A stretch of 7,199 bases of DNA from Candidatus Omnitrophota bacterium. Its GTDB lineage: Bacteria; Ratteibacteria; UBA8468; MWAK01. Below, piece after piece: positions 7,106 through 7,199 of this stretch. The notes under the pieces were generated by a model. The model was not told where the DNA came from and searched no databases. It saw only the letters and a program-made list of their open reading frames with translations. Each line of letters starts with the position of its first letter. The first letter of the stretch is position 1. The stretch covers positions 1-7,199 of the forward strand of contig JAHJUB010000091.1 in assembly GCA_018829455.1 (NCBI GenBank). Direction: 5' to 3'. A program made the translations under genes and the position numbers.

Positions 7106-7188
7106 TGTAGGGGTTCGATTCACTGTGTCCGCCATAGCCTTTGGCGAAGGCGGATCGCACAAATAGTCGGATGAATCCGACCGCTACA
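7106..7188. mobile_element. 83-bp MITE-like element with terminal inverted repeats before addA
   Basis: The ends TGTAGGGGTTCGATTC (7106-7121) and GAATCCGACCGCTACA (7173-7188) are inverted repeats matching at 13 of 16 positions. Inside lies copy C of the palindrome, with arms TCCGCC (7128-7133) and GGCGGA (7149-7154). Overlapping the right end is a perfect hairpin GTCGGAT-GA-ATCCGAC (7166-7181). There is no room for a transposase, so any mobility would need one elsewhere. I see no convincing target-site duplication. Its minus-strand reading frame joins addA, giving a TTG-started N-terminal extension (MADTVNRT and neighbours) that probably is not translated. It may instead form structured 5' leader RNA of the operon. 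Confidence 0.6.
7127..7155 (-). repeat. Palindromic element (copy C), non-coding, one base longer
   Basis: The arms TCCGCC (7128-7133) and GGCGGA (7149-7154) enclose 15 bases (ATAGCCTTTGGCGAA), against 14 in copies A and B. Read in the addA frame it gives PPSPKAMAD and not the FAKASAG peptide, so it is shifted relative to the coding copies. That fits a position outside the translated gene. Confidence 0.7.
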
Positions 7189-7199
7189 AATAATAAAAG

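Noticed and set aside
7166..7181. Hairpin GTCGGAT-GA-ATCCGAC as a terminator of a gene to the right
   Set aside because: The short stem is followed on the minus strand only by TATTTGTG, not a T-run, and it is better explained as part of the repeat element.
7190..7195. TATTAT on the minus strand as a -10 box for the operon
   Set aside because: The window ends too close to see a -35 box, and AT-rich hexamers like this are common by chance.

Overview
The window comes from a bacterial chromosome of roughly 50% GC. Three genes are read in the same direction on the minus strand and cover almost all of it. In transcription order they are addA (7090 to 3851), addB (3858 to 1000) and murC (967 to beyond the left edge). 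addA and addB overlap by 8 bp, and 32 bp separate addB from murC, so one operon is likely. No RNA gene, CRISPR array, transposase gene or phage gene was seen. The long plus-strand reading frames are antisense shadows of these three genes.

addA and addB encode the two subunits of an AddAB-type helicase-nuclease. This enzyme resects double-strand DNA ends and prepares them for RecA. AddA has all the superfamily 1A helicase motifs and a C-terminal RecB-like nuclease. AddB has no Walker A motif, but keeps its own nuclease centre and the four cysteines of a 4Fe-4S staple. The addA-addB order, the short N-terminus of AddA without a Q-motif and the P-loop-less N-terminus of AddB are unlike the Bacillus system. 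They recall alphaproteobacterial or Bacteroidota AddB proteins. murC encodes the UDP-N-acetylmuramate--L-alanine ligase of peptidoglycan synthesis; its C-terminal domain is cut off by the window edge.

The most unusual content is a set of short palindromic elements within and just before the genes. Three copies of a CCCGCC...GGCGGG palindrome lie in the same orientation and the same reading frame inside addA and addB. Each adds a peptide of the type P-x-F/Y-A-(K-A)-S-A-G to the protein. One of them sits between the two halves of the AddA nuclease active site. Another, in AddB, carries a further 45 bp with its own hairpin. A fourth, one base longer and out of frame, lies in an 83-bp element with terminal inverted repeats just upstream of addA. 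A second hairpin type (GCGACCC/GGGTCGC) interrupts the AddA linker between helicase and nuclease. These look like non-autonomous interspersed repeats tolerated as in-frame protein insertions, comparable in concept to Rickettsia palindromic elements.

Lineage cannot be fixed from this window. From memory, with low confidence, such 'FAKASAGK' peptides are common in predicted proteins of uncultured candidate phyla (Omnitrophota-like genomes). That would fit the atypical AddAB and the lack of clear Shine-Dalgarno sequences at all three starts.
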